Assembly (NCBI RefSeq): GCF_017654505.1
Contig: NC_054555.1
Coordinates: 9,306,335 to 9,370,334, forward strand
Length of the DNA: 64,000 nt
Direction of reading: 5' to 3'
DNA from: Polyodon spathula
Lineage: Eukaryota > Chordata > Actinopteri > Acipenseriformes > Polyodontidae
Below, in pieces: positions 47,681 through 60,439 of the stretch. Position numbers and translations under genes: made by a program. The notes under the pieces are model-generated. The model was not told the origin of the DNA and made no database searches. It worked only from the letters and a program-made list of their open reading frames with translations. How positions within the stretch are numbered: the stretch's first letter is position 1; every line of letters begins with the position of its first letter.

Positions 47681-50545
47681 ACCTGTTGATAGAAAGAAGG
47701 GAGAAGAATGTTTGCTTTAAAAAGCAAAATCATCTCAAACATCTAGCAAAGCATTAAGACAGTCCTTTGACCCTGCCTCACTTATTGATCACCGTTGACT
47801 GAGCGTTATGACAGTCATAATAGTAGCTGCTGCCATCTTAAGGAAGAACCAACATGCATTATTGCCAAAGCTGCAAAGCAGTCGTTTGGTTGTTGTTGTC
47901 ACTTTATTCTATTAGAAGATGTGAAGAGTTTCCTTTGATTGTTGCAGATTTTATGTGGGGAGGGTTGAATAAGCAGTCCCTGTCTTCACCCTCCATATTC
48001 CTGTGAGCAGAGGGGTGGAACTGCTCAAGGATTGTCAGTGTTCTTCATTGATTAATAGCCTCTGCCTAATGCTTCTCTGTTCTCATCTATCAAATACCCT
48101 TTGTTCCTTTACACTCAGCCAGCTAGTGGCCAGTAGTTGTCAATGCCTAGTTCTTTCCTAATGGTTCTCTTAACCCAGCCTACGGCTAAAGCTCTTCCTA
48201 ATCCACCACTGTAGTCTACCTCAGACTTTTTTAGTGACCTTATTTAAAGATTTAAATACAGTGCAGGTCTTTCCGCACATACCTCTGTTTCAAATGAGGC
48301 ATTGTCACTAGACTTTGGACCATATCTTTTTGCTCTGACTTTGTAGTTGCTTCATATGTAGACCATTTCAAATGTGCTTTGTCTTACTCTGAAGGTTTTC
48401 ACTAATGTAGTGGGGCGTACAATTAGTGTTGTAGAATTTTTTAAACGCATAAAATACAGCAAGAATACCCCAGAAGATGATTTCCTTTGGCATTCCTTTC
48501 TCTTAAGAGGCTGTTGAATGTGTAAAAGATGGCATAGTAGTAAATTTTTCCGTTTCCACACACCTGATTTGAACAGAGAACAGGCAGCTGAGCTTTGATC
48601 TGGGTTGAGAGATAGCTTGTGTGACATGCCTTTTTAGGGGACTGTCACCAGGATTCATCACAGAAGAAAAGATTGGATTATATGAATTGAAAATGACTGT
48701 TATTTTAGACTCCCACTCAACACAACTGGTGGTCTGAACACTCATTTTTTTTTTTTTTTTTTTTTTTTAACATAGTGAAGCTGTCATAACACTACATTTT
48801 CTCAACCAAGAATTAAAATAAAATAAAAAAATCATTTACATACCACTGAAACAGCGTTTTTGGGGGTGGAGGGTGGGAGTTATGTCATTTCTTGGAAACT
48901 TGATCCAAGTATCGAATGAATTTAAACATTTTGCCACCCCCCCCAACCCCCCCACCACCCAACAAGGTGGAAGTGATATCCTGTCAGTTTGATAATGGAA
49001 CCTCCTCACCTCTCCACAGGCTCTTTCCATACTGCAGTGCGTGTAAACTTTCTATCGGAATGGCAAGTTCTGGAATTCACTCTCAAAACACTGGCAAAAG
49101 AGCAGGGTTTGGTAACCCTACAGTTATATTGACTGGAATAGTGTATGATTTATCACTCGCACTGAAATATTTGCTGTTGGGTGGAATCCTACTTCAGCAG
49201 AAAGCTTTTTCCATAGGTTGTGCTCAACATAGTATCCAGCCAGGAAATAGAACATATTTTTTAGAAGCTTTTTCTCTACTCTTACTAAAAAGACATTTTC
49301 TGATGGTTGTATCACATCGACATATATGTGACAACTATTTAACTACCAGTATTTACACTGGAAGTCGTCCTGTTTTCAGTTTAAAAAAAATTAAAAGCCT
49401 CCTGTGTGAACCATTATCTTTCAAAAAAAGATATTGATTAAAAGAAGACCCCATGCTGCACAGCTACGGTACACCTCAGTTCCCTTGGCTGTGTAATTAC
49501 AATGCCACACATGTCCTGATAAACCAACTAAAACATAAATCAGTATAATTAGGTTACATTGTGTCTGACAATGCTGATTGTGGTCACTCCACTTCCACTG
49601 CATAGTAGGATTTCTTTTGGACCTTTTAGTCATTTAGCAATGCAGAATTGTATTTAATGGTTGGATAACTTATTCCCCTTTTGTGTGAAAGAGCTACAAT
49701 ACTTTTAACAATAGCAGCTATTAACAACAACACCTGTCAGACAAAGTCTTTATGAAACTAACTCCTTTGTGGAACAATGAATTGGTGTTATAGCAGAAGC
49801 TCCTTATAGTGTCTTCAATGAAGAAAGGGAAGATCAAATGCCATGAACGTCACTAATACAAGGGGGTGATAAAATTCCAAAATACAACATCTTTACTTAC
49901 CTGTTCTGTTGCAAAATTGAATCACATTTCACATGTCAACATGAGTTTGCCATTTTTGTCATTTTTGTTGTTGTAGGGCGAGTTCAGGTATGAAGATTGA
50001 TTCGATAGTGTCCTAGAACCAACAGGAAAACAATAAGGCCATAAAGGAATATGGTATTGTTTTTTTATTGAACCCACACCTGAATTAAGAAAGCATCTCC
50101 TCGAACAATTATGTTGTTGTTCACCTGTGAGATCTTAGAATCATATCTAACCTCCAAGTACATCTAGCGCACCAGTATAACCATTAGTATGTCCTAAATG
50201 TAGTATTCAAAGCTGATGAATTTCTTATAGACAGTAGAAGAGAATTGCAGGGGGACAGGTTAGTGGTTACCAGATGTACTAGGAGATTACAGCTGATTTT
50301 GTTAGCTCAATTGAGTTTTAAATAGTCACCCGGATGTGATGACCAAAAATGGATAATAATACAGAGTGAATTTTAATAGCATAAAGAATACATTGGTTAA
50401 GGTAACTCTGATATTTTACGTCAATGCCACATCTCTTTTTCAGAAAATTCATGGACAACCCCTTGTGTCATAGGGATTCATTCCATTGCTATGTTTGTAT
50501 TTGCCTTCCATACTTTATTTTTTTAAATATAATTTAGAGTGACCA
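47681..50545. other. Testican intron, unremarkable part
   Basis: No exon or classified repeat recognised. A T-run lies at 48746-48769 and a C-rich stretch at 48939-48960. A 173-codon open frame at 48916-49437 has no recognisable motif. Confidence 0.4.
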
Positions 50546-51005
50546 ATAACTATTTATTTTTCCCCCAATTTGAAAAGTCCAATTGGGATTTTTCTCCTCA
50601 CCACATCCCCACACAGCAGAGACGTTCTGAGGAAGTGCGAGCACCCTCTGATCTCACAAGCCTGAAGCCAGAATCGCTTTTTTACGCTGAGGAATCCCAG
50701 AGCGGAGGTGGGTGGGTTACCGATCTCAGAGAACAAAGATCAGCCCCGCTTTTGTCCACTCTGAATGTGCTTGCTGTCTGGTCAGTAGGGTTTGGTGTTG
50801 AGCAATGGTCCCAGCCAGTTTCCCATCCCCCACCCCTGGGATTGTCAGTGCCAATGTGACGAATCCTTCAGAGTCCCCAGCAAAGTTCGGCCTCTTTGCA
50901 CAGCCCAGATGCGAACTGGCGCTGTCCAAGCTGTGTGACATCCTGCACTCCCAGTGGCAGTGCTTTAACTGGATGAACCACTCGGGGACCCTGCCTTCCA
51001 TAAGG
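50546..51005 (-). mobile_element. tRNA-derived SINE, about 460 bp, minus strand
   Basis: Read on the minus strand, a tRNA-like head (GAGTGGTTCATCCAGTTAAA, later CCAGTTCGCATCTGGGCT as a B-box-like segment) occupies about 50890-50985. A long body follows, then a 3' tail ending AAATTGGGGGAAAAATAAAT and AGTTATTGGTCACTCTAAAT. The tail is close to that of the SINE at 32572-32952 (ATTGGCGACTACTAAAT), so the two share a 3' module. Confidence 0.7.
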
Positions 51006-54000
51006 TAAGGAATGTTGTTAGATGCATTTTGTCTGGTAAAAATCAGACGAGTATTACCAGCTGAGACCAGATTATCTGTAACTGCAGCCTTGAGCTGTAT
51101 GCTAACAAGAAATGCCAGGAAGCATACATTTTCATTGAAAGACTATCCTGATTTAGACTACAGATTTTAATTTGGAGAGTTGCCTGCCTCATATTCACAC
51201 ACATGATATAACATAACGATGTTTGGCATTGTTTAATTATTTAAATGATAAGTTCTCAACCAAAGTATATTTTATAAAGAATGCATGCAAATGCTGTTTT
51301 GCTTTTTTCTCAACATGACATTACATTGTCTCTCATTAAATTATAATATGTGATTCTTAATTCCACAGAAAATCCATGTAGGGTGAAAGTAGGATGGAAA
51401 CTACTTTGGTAATTTAGCTTAATACTTTTGTAGGAAACAGTTTTCCAAATAGGAATATCCCTATATCGGTGTTTCAGTAGTAATGCTGCATCTGTGGGGA
51501 CATTTTAAAATTGGTATGAGACTAGCTTGAATCCTTAAAAGATTATATACATTTTTTTATGTCTATTTAAGTGTAACAAATGCCATCTGGTTGTTTCTTT
51601 AGGCTGTGTGAATGTAATGAGATGTTTGGCATTTATATGAAGAGACACTGTTTTAATGACCGCCATTGAATCACTGGCTGCGATTCTGGAATGAGTTTTT
51701 AAATGGTAGGGCCTGCGCTTTGCAGTCAGCTCCTACAGAGGGGAAAAAATTACTGGCAGTTTAACTACTTGCGTTTGGCTTGAAATGAATCATATTATTC
51801 CATATAATGACATTACAGTATGCCCTTTAAACCAGGATTGAGCTCTATTCCACATACAGACTGGTATCATTGGTTGTGTTTGGCCTGAGCTACTGTATTT
51901 GTGCTTGATTTTAAAATGGCTGCGGTTAGAGAACCGTTACTAGCTCTGTGTAAATGTGAACATTCTGAACAGGTAACATCAACGATGTGCTGTAACCGTC
52001 ATATTGCTGCTGCTGGTTCTCTTTGAGTACTGCATTCTGAACATCATTTGAACCATGTACAGTATAACTATTCATAATAATAAGTTCTGTTGAACACAGT
52101 ATATACCTTTTTGTGTTTAGGGTAACATGATTTTGATAACTCTGTATTTTGCTTGCAAAAGATTTTTATTTTTGATCTGCAATTACCCATGTATTGAAGT
52201 TAATAAACACTATATTTAAAATAGGGGTGTTTTGTGCGTCAATGTATTCCATGTATATGTTGAGTATACAGTATTTATGATATGATATATTTTCATTTTA
52301 ATATGGTTTAATGTCCTTATTGCATATCTATTTACTGTTATATTACTGAACTTCAATAAAAGGGTAATTTGCATATCAATGAATTGCTTACTGGTGTTTA
52401 TGCGATGCAAAATAAAGCACTGCCATGATGCCCCCCCCCCCCCCCCCCCCAATGTCAAAGATTAACTGAAATATAATTTCTTTGTGTCGCAGGGTTATTA
52501 GACTTGTGATTCATTTTCTTTGGAAAATTTTGAGATTTTCTTTTCAGCAGGTGACTTAGATTGTGCTTCATGCAGTTGTTCAAAGCGTCTCATAGTGTGG
52601 GCCAGATGTGATTATCACACTCACAGCAAAAGACTACACAACTCCAGAAGACAATCACAGACCATATTAGTATATAGAGCAATGCATTGCCAGGTGGAGG
52701 ACCAAATACCCAGTGGACTTTTGTGACCTCTTTAGTGAACCTCCAAAACCTGTTTTTGCAGATGGTAAGGTTAGGATTGTGTGGTGACCCCATAAGGTCC
52801 AATCCAGTTGGAATCCAAGATGATAAAACTCCCTGGGATTAATGGAACATGCTTTAAGCCATGCCAGTATAACTTGCCAATGCATGTAGGACAACACTGA
52901 AATTATATTATAAATCTATAATAAATCCTATATCGAACATTTTCCACAATGTTGTTAGAGGCACCCCTTCCCCATTCATTGGAAAGACAGGGAGAGACAT
53001 TAGCTTACATCATATGAGCAGCAGAGTGTAAAGGAGGAGGAAAGGGGGAAGGTTGAAATAAATCTCCTGCTGCTGCACCCTGGCTGACTGGTTGCTCACA
53101 TTTTCCGTTACCTTTGTCCTTGACACTGGACTGCTTGAGCAGCCTTGCCTCCCTCTCTGTCAAGCACTGCTCGACGTGACTGACATTTTCCATTACATGA
53201 ACTGTTACAAGGATGCATTTCTTGTCCGTGCAAAGCTGATGTGTCTCATTATGGATTTCTGCCTCTCCATTGTGCTGTGGAGGGTCACCTGACTCCCTGC
53301 TCGGCAGGGCAAGTAACCCACCTGTTGATAAGTATAGCTCGCTGTCAATTGAAGCCATTAGTCTCAGGATATTTTTCAGCAACACCAAGATTGATACCAG
53401 CAGGGTGCTTTGAATGAAGGTTGCCTGATGTAGATCTGCAGCATAGAACTACTCTGTCACAATCTTAAGGCAAAAACAAAACCAAAAAATTGTTTGAGAT
53501 TATTCATGGACTTACCTGTGAAAAACCTTGTTTAAAGCCCAGAAGAAAGTCTGACCTGAATGAATTTGGTAAAGTCTTGGTTAGTCTTTTTGATCAATAC
53601 CAGTTTTTTTTTTTTTTGTAGCCCCTACAGATTGGACTTTCCATTCCACGATGCTTGTATTACATCTGGTTATGAAGGAAGCCAACCAGGGAACTGCATC
53701 TCCCATCAGCCTTTGTAAATTATTTCATTGTGTTTTAATTCTTAAAGCATGAGATTTTCTTGATAGGATTGTGCCAGCTGGTGCTTGAATGTTGCATTGC
53801 AGCAACAACTGAAAAGAGACTTGCGAATCCGAATTTTCATTTAACAAAGACCTAGTTGTTTTACCTGGCATGCTCGATTTTGGATGTAGAGATCATATTG
53901 AATGGTAAGTGATGACATGCAATGCTGTTTGTACTTTGTAGAGGAGAAAAAAATGTAAAAAATACCTACCCAACATTACAAAACTTTGACTGGGTTACAG

Positions 54001-54169
54001 CAAGTTGGCATTTTGTTAAGGATGTCCATAGAAATAATTTTGTTGAACAGCTTACACACAGAAGATTGCATTCTCTTGTAAACTGATCCCTTTAAACTGG
54101 TTTTCAGTGTAATAGAATAGATGCTACAATGGTAATAGAAAACATTTTTCTCTCTTAGCAAGTTAGAAC
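51006..54169. other. Testican intron, unremarkable part
   Basis: No exon recognised. A run of about 20 C residues lies at 52431-52450. Short open frames here lack splice context or motifs. Confidence 0.4.
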
Positions 54170-54544
54170 AAACGGACAAACTTTCAGACACGCAGAGTAA
54201 TTTAAATTTGAAAACTTCAAAGAATCAAAATGACTGCCATGGCAGTTCTAACCTTAAAGTCTGTTTCAAAGCTCTTTTCAAAATGGCCACTCTAGTGCAC
54301 TGATAGTGTAACGATTATTGCTGATCCATGATGTGGTATGAACAGAAAAGCCAGAGCACTTCTTGTTGTTCTTTTTTTCCGGCAGTGATTTAGAGGACAG
54401 GTCTGAAACCCCGGTGCACTAGAGCAGACATTTTGAAAAGAGCTTTGAAACAGGCTTTAACACCAGAACTGCCACGGCAGTCATTTTGATTCTTTGAAGT
54501 TTTCAAATTTAAATTACTCTGCGTGTCTGAAAGTTTGTCCGTTT
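54170..54544. mobile_element. Long inverted repeat, MITE-like
   Basis: Left arm 54170-54300 and right arm 54412-54544 are reverse complements for about 130 bp with few mismatches, around a loop of about 110 bp. Each arm contains ACTGCCATGGCAGT or its near-copy ACTGCCACGGCAGT. A third relative, AACTGCCAAAGCAGTAATT, lies at 54621-54639. No coding capacity. Superfamily not assigned. Confidence 0.75.
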
Positions 54545-54649
54545 ATGACTTTTGCTAAATAGATGTATTAAATACCCTGATGGTGTTTGATAAGGAAGTT
54601 ATAATCCCATTCACCTAGAACTGCCAAAGCAGTAATTTAGACCGCCATT

Positions 54650-56846
54650 TACAATACAATGTTTTTATTTTGAATATAACCTACAATATTCTATTTTTTA
54701 TATACAAGCCTGTTATCTCTACTGGACCTGGCAGCCATCAATTCCTTCATTTTGTACAAGTAATGCACTAGGGAAAATATCAGTAGAAGAGATTTCTGTC
54801 ACAACACTTCAACAGAAACATTTCTTTCAGAAAACTGCAAAGCAGTAGGCTGCTGCAGCTCAACCTAGATTCAGTTCTGCACCGAGTGACACATGCAAGA
54901 GAAAACATGTTACTTTAGTTTTAAATAAAAAAAAAAAAAAACGTTTTTACAGTTTTTATGTACATATGCCTGTTTACACCTTTATTACTGCCGGTGTCAG
55001 TTTTAGATATGAGTATAACCACAGTGGTTCTAATGTTAAGGTACAGCCCTCCACAGTTAACTCTTTCAATAGGTTTCTGAGAATACAGCATTTGTATCCT
55101 ATTGACTGAGTCAAAACACGAACCAGCCAGTGCAACGCCACTTCAATTTAAAACAATCAATCCCCTTGATTTCCAGCATATTATTAAATGCCACAGATTC
55201 TGTTCTTGCAAGAAGGATAATTACTTTTTTTAATTGGAAATCTTCGCTCTTTCCAATTCTCAGCTATTGGTGCTTCACTCTTCCATATAATTTGATATAA
55301 TTTTGCTTGATTGATTTCTTTTGCTTTGTAGCAATGCCTTTTGTCAGCCCCATTTAGATCAGTTTTCATTCTTTAGCTCTGTTTGTTACATCCCTGCAAG
55401 CTTCCTCTGTGTGATAAAGACAAGTCACGTGTCACTATTAGAAATGACTAGTCTCTAGTTTTTCAAGCGGTTGTGTTAACCCATTCCTTGTGAGTCCATT
55501 TCCTTATTTTGTATGATGTTTGCATGGTTTCTACATGCTGTTGCAACACTGTGGAATTATTATATTTATTCTAAATATTCTTGAACCTTTATTTTACTAG
55601 GTAAGTGCTACCTAGCCAAGAAAGGCAGCAGTAACACAATAAAATACAGTACAAATATGAGTGGGTGCACATTGTTATCATTGTAGTGCATCCATTCCAG
55701 GGCTCCTTGAACTAGTAGAATTTGTTTTCCAAAAAGAGCATGGCAAGACCTGTATTGTAATCTGCAGTTCATTTCAGTTCTTGTCTGTTGTCCAAGCTAG
55801 TTTGTGAACGAGGAAAACATGTTTAAAAGGCAAGCATGTTTAGATGGCAAGCATGCTATGTTTACAATCGCACCTGTAAAGCAATTAAAGAAATGACCCT
55901 ATTGATGCATTTGTGTTACATTTGACCTCACACCCACTTGACAATATTGTAGTGAATCTAAAGACATATTCCCTTTGTAATTGCAACAAATGAGAGTCCA
56001 AGTCACATCTGCAAGATAAAATAATGACATGAAAAATGTATGGTTGGCATTAACATTTAGAACAGTAACATCCTGTCTTGGAGGGGCCTTCAATTCTTGG
56101 TTTAATGCAATGAATCATCAAGTATAAAAGAGCATAGTGAGTGATTTAGTTTTTTAATTTAAAAAGGAAGCAGGTGGTCTAGATCACAGATAGCAGATAG
56201 ATTATTGTCATTGAGGAATTTAAGAGATCTTTGTCCCCAAAAGTTAACCATGGCCAACTTTGCTATCAAACTGGTAAACCTTTAAAAGATCTAGAACAGA
56301 ATTGCCATGCTCACAGTGAGCCTCCCAGACTATATTCACAGTGTCTTCTTTCTTCCCTTTTTCTTGCTTGACCTGGATCAGTTCAATATTTTTATAGACC
56401 CTAATTTGGTCCAGACTTTTTCTGGTCTGTGTAACCTTTATTCTTAAATGAGATAAATTGAGCTCCTCAGCTGAAACAAGCGCTGTCTTAACCCAGTGCA
56501 CAAATCATCCTGATTACCTAATTAATCTGCATTCCTTGGTGGCTGCCATCTAAATTAATAACGTGACTCTCTACTGTGTTCTTCAGAAGGTCACAGCCTT
56601 TCAAAAAATGTAATAAAATCAGAAACAAATATATCATTGGTGCAGTCATTTCTGGAGCAGACTGAGGCACTGATAGAGAGCCATATTATGCTTCACAGCC
56701 CAGTGCAATAATAGTCTTTAATTTTCATATATTACTAATTGGTCAGTAAAGCAACTGATTTTACAATGTATGTAAGTTTACCAGCTGTGTCATTTTGTAA
56801 CAGTCGTAAAGGGTCCTTTAATTTGAACCTCTTGCATGAGGAAGGT
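54650..56846. other. Testican intron, unremarkable part
   Basis: No exon or mobile element recognised before the left end of the DIRS-like element. Confidence 0.4.
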
Positions 56847-57060
56847 GGGGAACGCTAGTTTACCTACCGTAAACCTGCTTCCCTGAAAGAGAAGATGGCT
56901 GCCAAACATCATTATGGGATACACTCCTGCCTACTGGTAGGTGTCACTGAGCTCCTATGTCAAAGTTGCCGATAGGCCCCCTTCCCCCAGTGACGTCCTT
57001 GGTCCGGCCTCCCGAGGGTACTTAACCGTCACGCAGGGGATGATTCACCCTCTTTCGCGA
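56847..57060. repeat. DIRS inverted terminal repeat, window-left end
   Basis: The part 56890-57060 (from GAAGATGGCTGCCAAACATC to CACCCTCTTTCGC) is the reverse complement of 61598-61768 at high identity. An outer extension (56847-56889) carries TTTACCTACCGTAAACCTG and is absent from the other end. Confidence 0.9.
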
Positions 57061-57096
57061 CGAAACCGTGATGTCGACCGAAGCGACCTCGCCGTT

Positions 57097-57190
57097 GGTA
57101 GCCATCTTTTCTTTCAGGGAACCAGGTTTACGGTAGGTAAACTAACGTTCCCTTTCAATTCGAAAATGGCCACCAGACATCGTTATGGGA
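57097..57190. repeat. DIRS internal complementary region
   Basis: 57097-57152 (GGTAGCCATC...ACGTTCCC) is the reverse complement of the window-left outer end (56847-56903). It runs straight into 57153-57190 (TTTCAATTCGAAAATGGCC...), which is the reverse complement of the window-right outer end (61740-61779). It is therefore a complementary copy of the two outer ends joined together. Confidence 0.88.
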
Positions 57191-57240
57191 AACGTATACC
57201 AGAGCCATCGCGAGTGAGAAAAGAATGGTAGCATATGAGG

Positions 57241-58409
57241 GATGCTAAGTCCTGCCTGATCAAAGTCAGCGGTGTGAGCGTGCAACCTCGAGGACCCTAG
57301 TACCCACAGAGGGCAATGAGGGATCTACCACATTCAGGCGATAGAACCTGGCAAAGGTATGCGGGGTAGCCCAACTAGCCGCATTGCAAATTTCAGCCAT
57401 GGAGGCACCTCAGAAGAGGGCCCGTGATGTAGCCACACCTCTTCTAGAATGTGTGGCTATCCGCCCAGGTGGGGGTAAGCCAGCACTGTTATACGCAGTC
57501 GAGACTGCGTCCGCAGTCCAATGCGACAGCTGCTGCTTGGAGAGAGGCTGTTCCAGGATCCGTGTTCCATGGCAGACAAAGAGCTGGTCAGACTGATGCA
57601 GCGCTCTTGTCCTGTCCAAAAAACATCTCAATGCCTAAAGTGGGCAAAGAAGGTTCAGCTTTCTATCCTCGTCTGTCGCAAACAGAGGAGGATGGAAGGA
57701 CTCCAGTTCCATGGACTGATTCACGTTGAAGTCTGTAACCACCTTGACGAGAAAAGCAGGGTTTGCACGCAGTGACACTCTGCTACCATCATCCCAAATA
57801 CGCATACAGGAGCTATGCACAGATAGCGCTTGCAGCTCACTAACCTGCTTTGCTGAGGAGATAGCCAAGAGGAAGGCTGTCTTCGTGGACAGGTGCTTCA
57901 ACTCGATGGAGTATATAGGCTCAAACATGAGACCCTCCAGTACAATCTCAAGGCTCCATTCGGGGAGAGTAACCCTCCTAGGAGTGCGCAATCGCTGAGC
58001 GCCTCAGAGAAACCGGTTACCCAAAAAATGCACGCCTGGGGACATATAGTCAACGGGGGCATGGCAAGCAGAATTAGCCACTAGGTAAACCTTCAGTGTG
58101 GAAGGTGGTCTACTAGTCTCAAGCAGATCTTGCAAAAACTCACTGTATGCCTGTAAGTGGAAACGTTAGAACGGCACCTTGAAACCGTTTCCACTTACAG
58201 GCATACAGTGACCTAGTGGAATGCGCCCTAGCATTCTGCAGTGTACCCACGACCGCGTCTGAAAGCCCTAAGGCTGACCAGCGGTCCCTTTCAGGGGCTA
58301 GACCCATAGCTGGAGCCTGCCCAGTTCCGGGTGCCAAAGAGTGCCTCTCGTCTGACTGAGGAGCCGGTGAAGCGGGATTTCCCAGGGTGAGCCGTTCAAT
58401 AGCTGGCAC
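57241..58409 (-). pseudogene. DIRS tyrosine recombinase, degenerate
   Basis: The minus strand encodes, in order, ARAHSTRSLYACKWKRF (N-terminal core-binding part), FLQDLLETSRPPSTLKVYLV, LSTKTAFLLAISSAKQVSEL, DQLFVCHGTRILEQPLSKQQ, ATHSRRGVATSRALF, a TGA stop at 57410-57412, and MAEICNAASWATPHTFARFY. The HxxR pair and the terminal Tyr are kept. The first catalytic Arg, expected in SAKRVSEL, reads Gln (CAG, complement of 57845-57847). Frameshifts and a small inverted duplication interrupt the N-terminal part. Confidence 0.85.
58137..58216. repeat. Short inverted duplication inside the recombinase
   Basis: CACTGTATGCCTGTAAGTGG plus AAACG at 58140-58165 is repeated as its reverse complement at 58189-58214, with about 20 bases between. 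It sits where coding similarity to the recombinase jumps. Confidence 0.85.
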
Positions 58410-58745
58410 AGGGATGAAAACCAGATTCTACTGGGCCATGAGGAGAACTGACGACTTCTCCGACTGCACCTTCTTGAGAAAGGCCGGGAGTAATGGCAGA
58501 GGCGGGAACGTGTAAAGGAGCGCTCTGGGCCATACATGGGTTAGGGTGTCGACGCTAAGTGGAGGGACTATCATAGGGAGCAGTGTGTCTTCTCCACTGA
58601 GGCGAAGAGATCGACCTGCGCCTTCCCGGAACGTTCCCAAATATGCTTCACCACCTGAGGGTGGAGCCGCCACTCTGAGTGGTGTGGACCCTCCCTCAAC
58701 AGGAGGTCCACCGCTCGATTCTCCACGCACTGAGGGCACTGAGTG
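58410..58745 (-). pseudogene. DIRS RNase H end and connector, degenerate
   Basis: The minus strand reads VENRAVDLLLREGPHHSEWR, then LHPQVVKHIWERSGKAQVDL and FASVEKTHC, then LTHVWPRALLYTFPPLPLLP and AFLKKVQSEKSSVLLMAQ, then LLNGSPWEIPLHRLLSQTRG. This is the characteristic DIRS segment linking RNase H to the recombinase. Frames change at least twice. Similarity fades beyond about 58745. Confidence 0.8.
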
Positions 58746-59133
58746 AGGTAGAACACACTGCTGGTGTACAGAGCATAGGGGACACAGATTGTTATCAACA
58801 TGCTGTGGCGCAAAGCACCGAGGCATGGACGTGAAGTCAACACAACCCGGGGCATCCCATAGCAGACATCTGGGTGGATACATAGCTCGAGTGACTGCTG
58901 TATGCAATCAGGAGAGCAGTACAGGGGAGCGCACGATGCTGCACCATGGTGCAGGGCGGCGATAACCTGGTCCTGGGCCGCGTGCAATCACACCATGTGG
59001 CAGCGCATAGTGCATGCCAGAGTGCAGCACAGGCTCAAGGAGCTGCGGCGTGTTATGCAGGAACAAAGTGACGCATTCCCCATGCCAGGTGGGTGACCAA
59101 ACATGCCAATAGGCGGGCTAAAATAAACCTGGT

Positions 59134-59212
59134 GATTCAACTCAACAGCGGGACCCTGCAGAGCTGGGTCTCGGTAGAGGAATCACGCTGCTACTACCTT
59201 TTATTTTCAAAA

Positions 59213-59245
<33 letters not shown>

Positions 59246-60240
59246 ATAGCAATTGTGAGGGTAAACTAAGTCACCATGGTAGCGCTCGGAGTGGGCGGGC
59301 TTGAACAAGCTGCCGGATTCAACTCAACAACGGGAATACAGCACAGCTGGGTCCTGGTAGAGGAGTCACAGCACTACTTTTTCTTTTCAACTGCAAGGTA
59401 GTAAAGAAAAACACATAAATAGAACAACAAATGTGGATGTAAAATAACAGGTCATCACAGCAGAGCGTGAGACAGTTCTGTTTGTTCTGTAAATAGCGCT
59501 CTGAACAGGCAGGCTGAAAAAGCTGGCGGATTCAACTCGATAGCGTGAACACAGCAGAGCTGGGTCCCTGTAGAGGAGTCACGCCGCTACCTTTTCTTTT
59601 CAAGTAGTAAAGAAAAGCACATATACCCAACAACAATTTTGAGTGAAAAATACGTCATCACGGCAGCGCGTGCGACTGTTTTGTTTTATAGACAGCGGGC
59701 CAGGTAGGCGGGTTGAAAGAGCTGTCGGATTCAACTCAGTAGCAGGAACGCGGCAGAGCTGGGTCATGGTAGAGGAGTAACTTTGTCTCTTTAAACTGCA
59801 AGGCAGTAAAGAAAAACACATATACACAACAGCAATTGTGAGTGTAAAAGCAGTCACCATGACAGGCTGACACAAGCTGGCAGATTCAACTCAACAGCGG
59901 GACACAGCAGAGCTGGGTTCCTGTGGAGGAATCCCACTTATTATTACTTATTTCTAACTGCACGGCAGTAAGATACGAAAACATATATATATACCGGTGG
60001 GCTGACCAAGCCGGCTTATCCAACACAACAACGGGCGTATCAAAGCTGGATCCTTGTAGAAACCATACGACATTTTCTTTTTAAACTGCAAGGCAGTAAA
60101 GAAAACACATATATACACACCCAATTAAAACGCCGCGCCAGCAGAGTAAACTCTACAGCGGAACACGTTAGAGCCGGGGTCCGATGGAGGATCACGCGTC
60201 TCGTTCTTTTAAACAGCAATAGCAGAGGAAACATCAAACA
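59134..60240. repeat. Degenerate tandem repeats inside the DIRS element
   Basis: A unit containing GATTCAACTCAACAGCGGGA, then CAGAGCTGGGTC, GTAGAGGAGTCAC and AACTGCAAGGCAGTAAAGAA recurs with starts at about 59134, 59316, 59529, 59728 and 59883 (spacings 182, 213, 199 and 155). Two weaker copies follow near 60018 and 60150. A (CA)n run lies at 59217-59244. Confidence 0.85.
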
Positions 60241-60439
60241 GCGAGCACTATGAGGTTTAAGTAGGCTGCAATCGCAAGCGATGCAAGCTGTTACACAGAA
60301 AAAGAGTAACACAGCATAATGGCTGGACAGGGGTGTATAGCCTGGACTGTGTGCAGTCACATGGCCGGGGCAGCATGTAGCTTACAACAGAGTGGAGCAC
60401 CGTCTACAGATAGAGGCAACGAGGCACTGTTGTGCTAGA

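Noticed and set aside
48916..49437. 173-codon open frame
   Set aside because: No recognisable domain, no splice sites in phase, and composition like surrounding intron. Length alone in this region is not evidence.
50805..51008. 67-codon open frame ending just before a consensus GTAAGG, resembling an internal exon of the testican gene
   Set aside because: The sequence is the tRNA-like head of a SINE on the opposite strand. The peptide matches no testican domain and no acceptor in phase is present.
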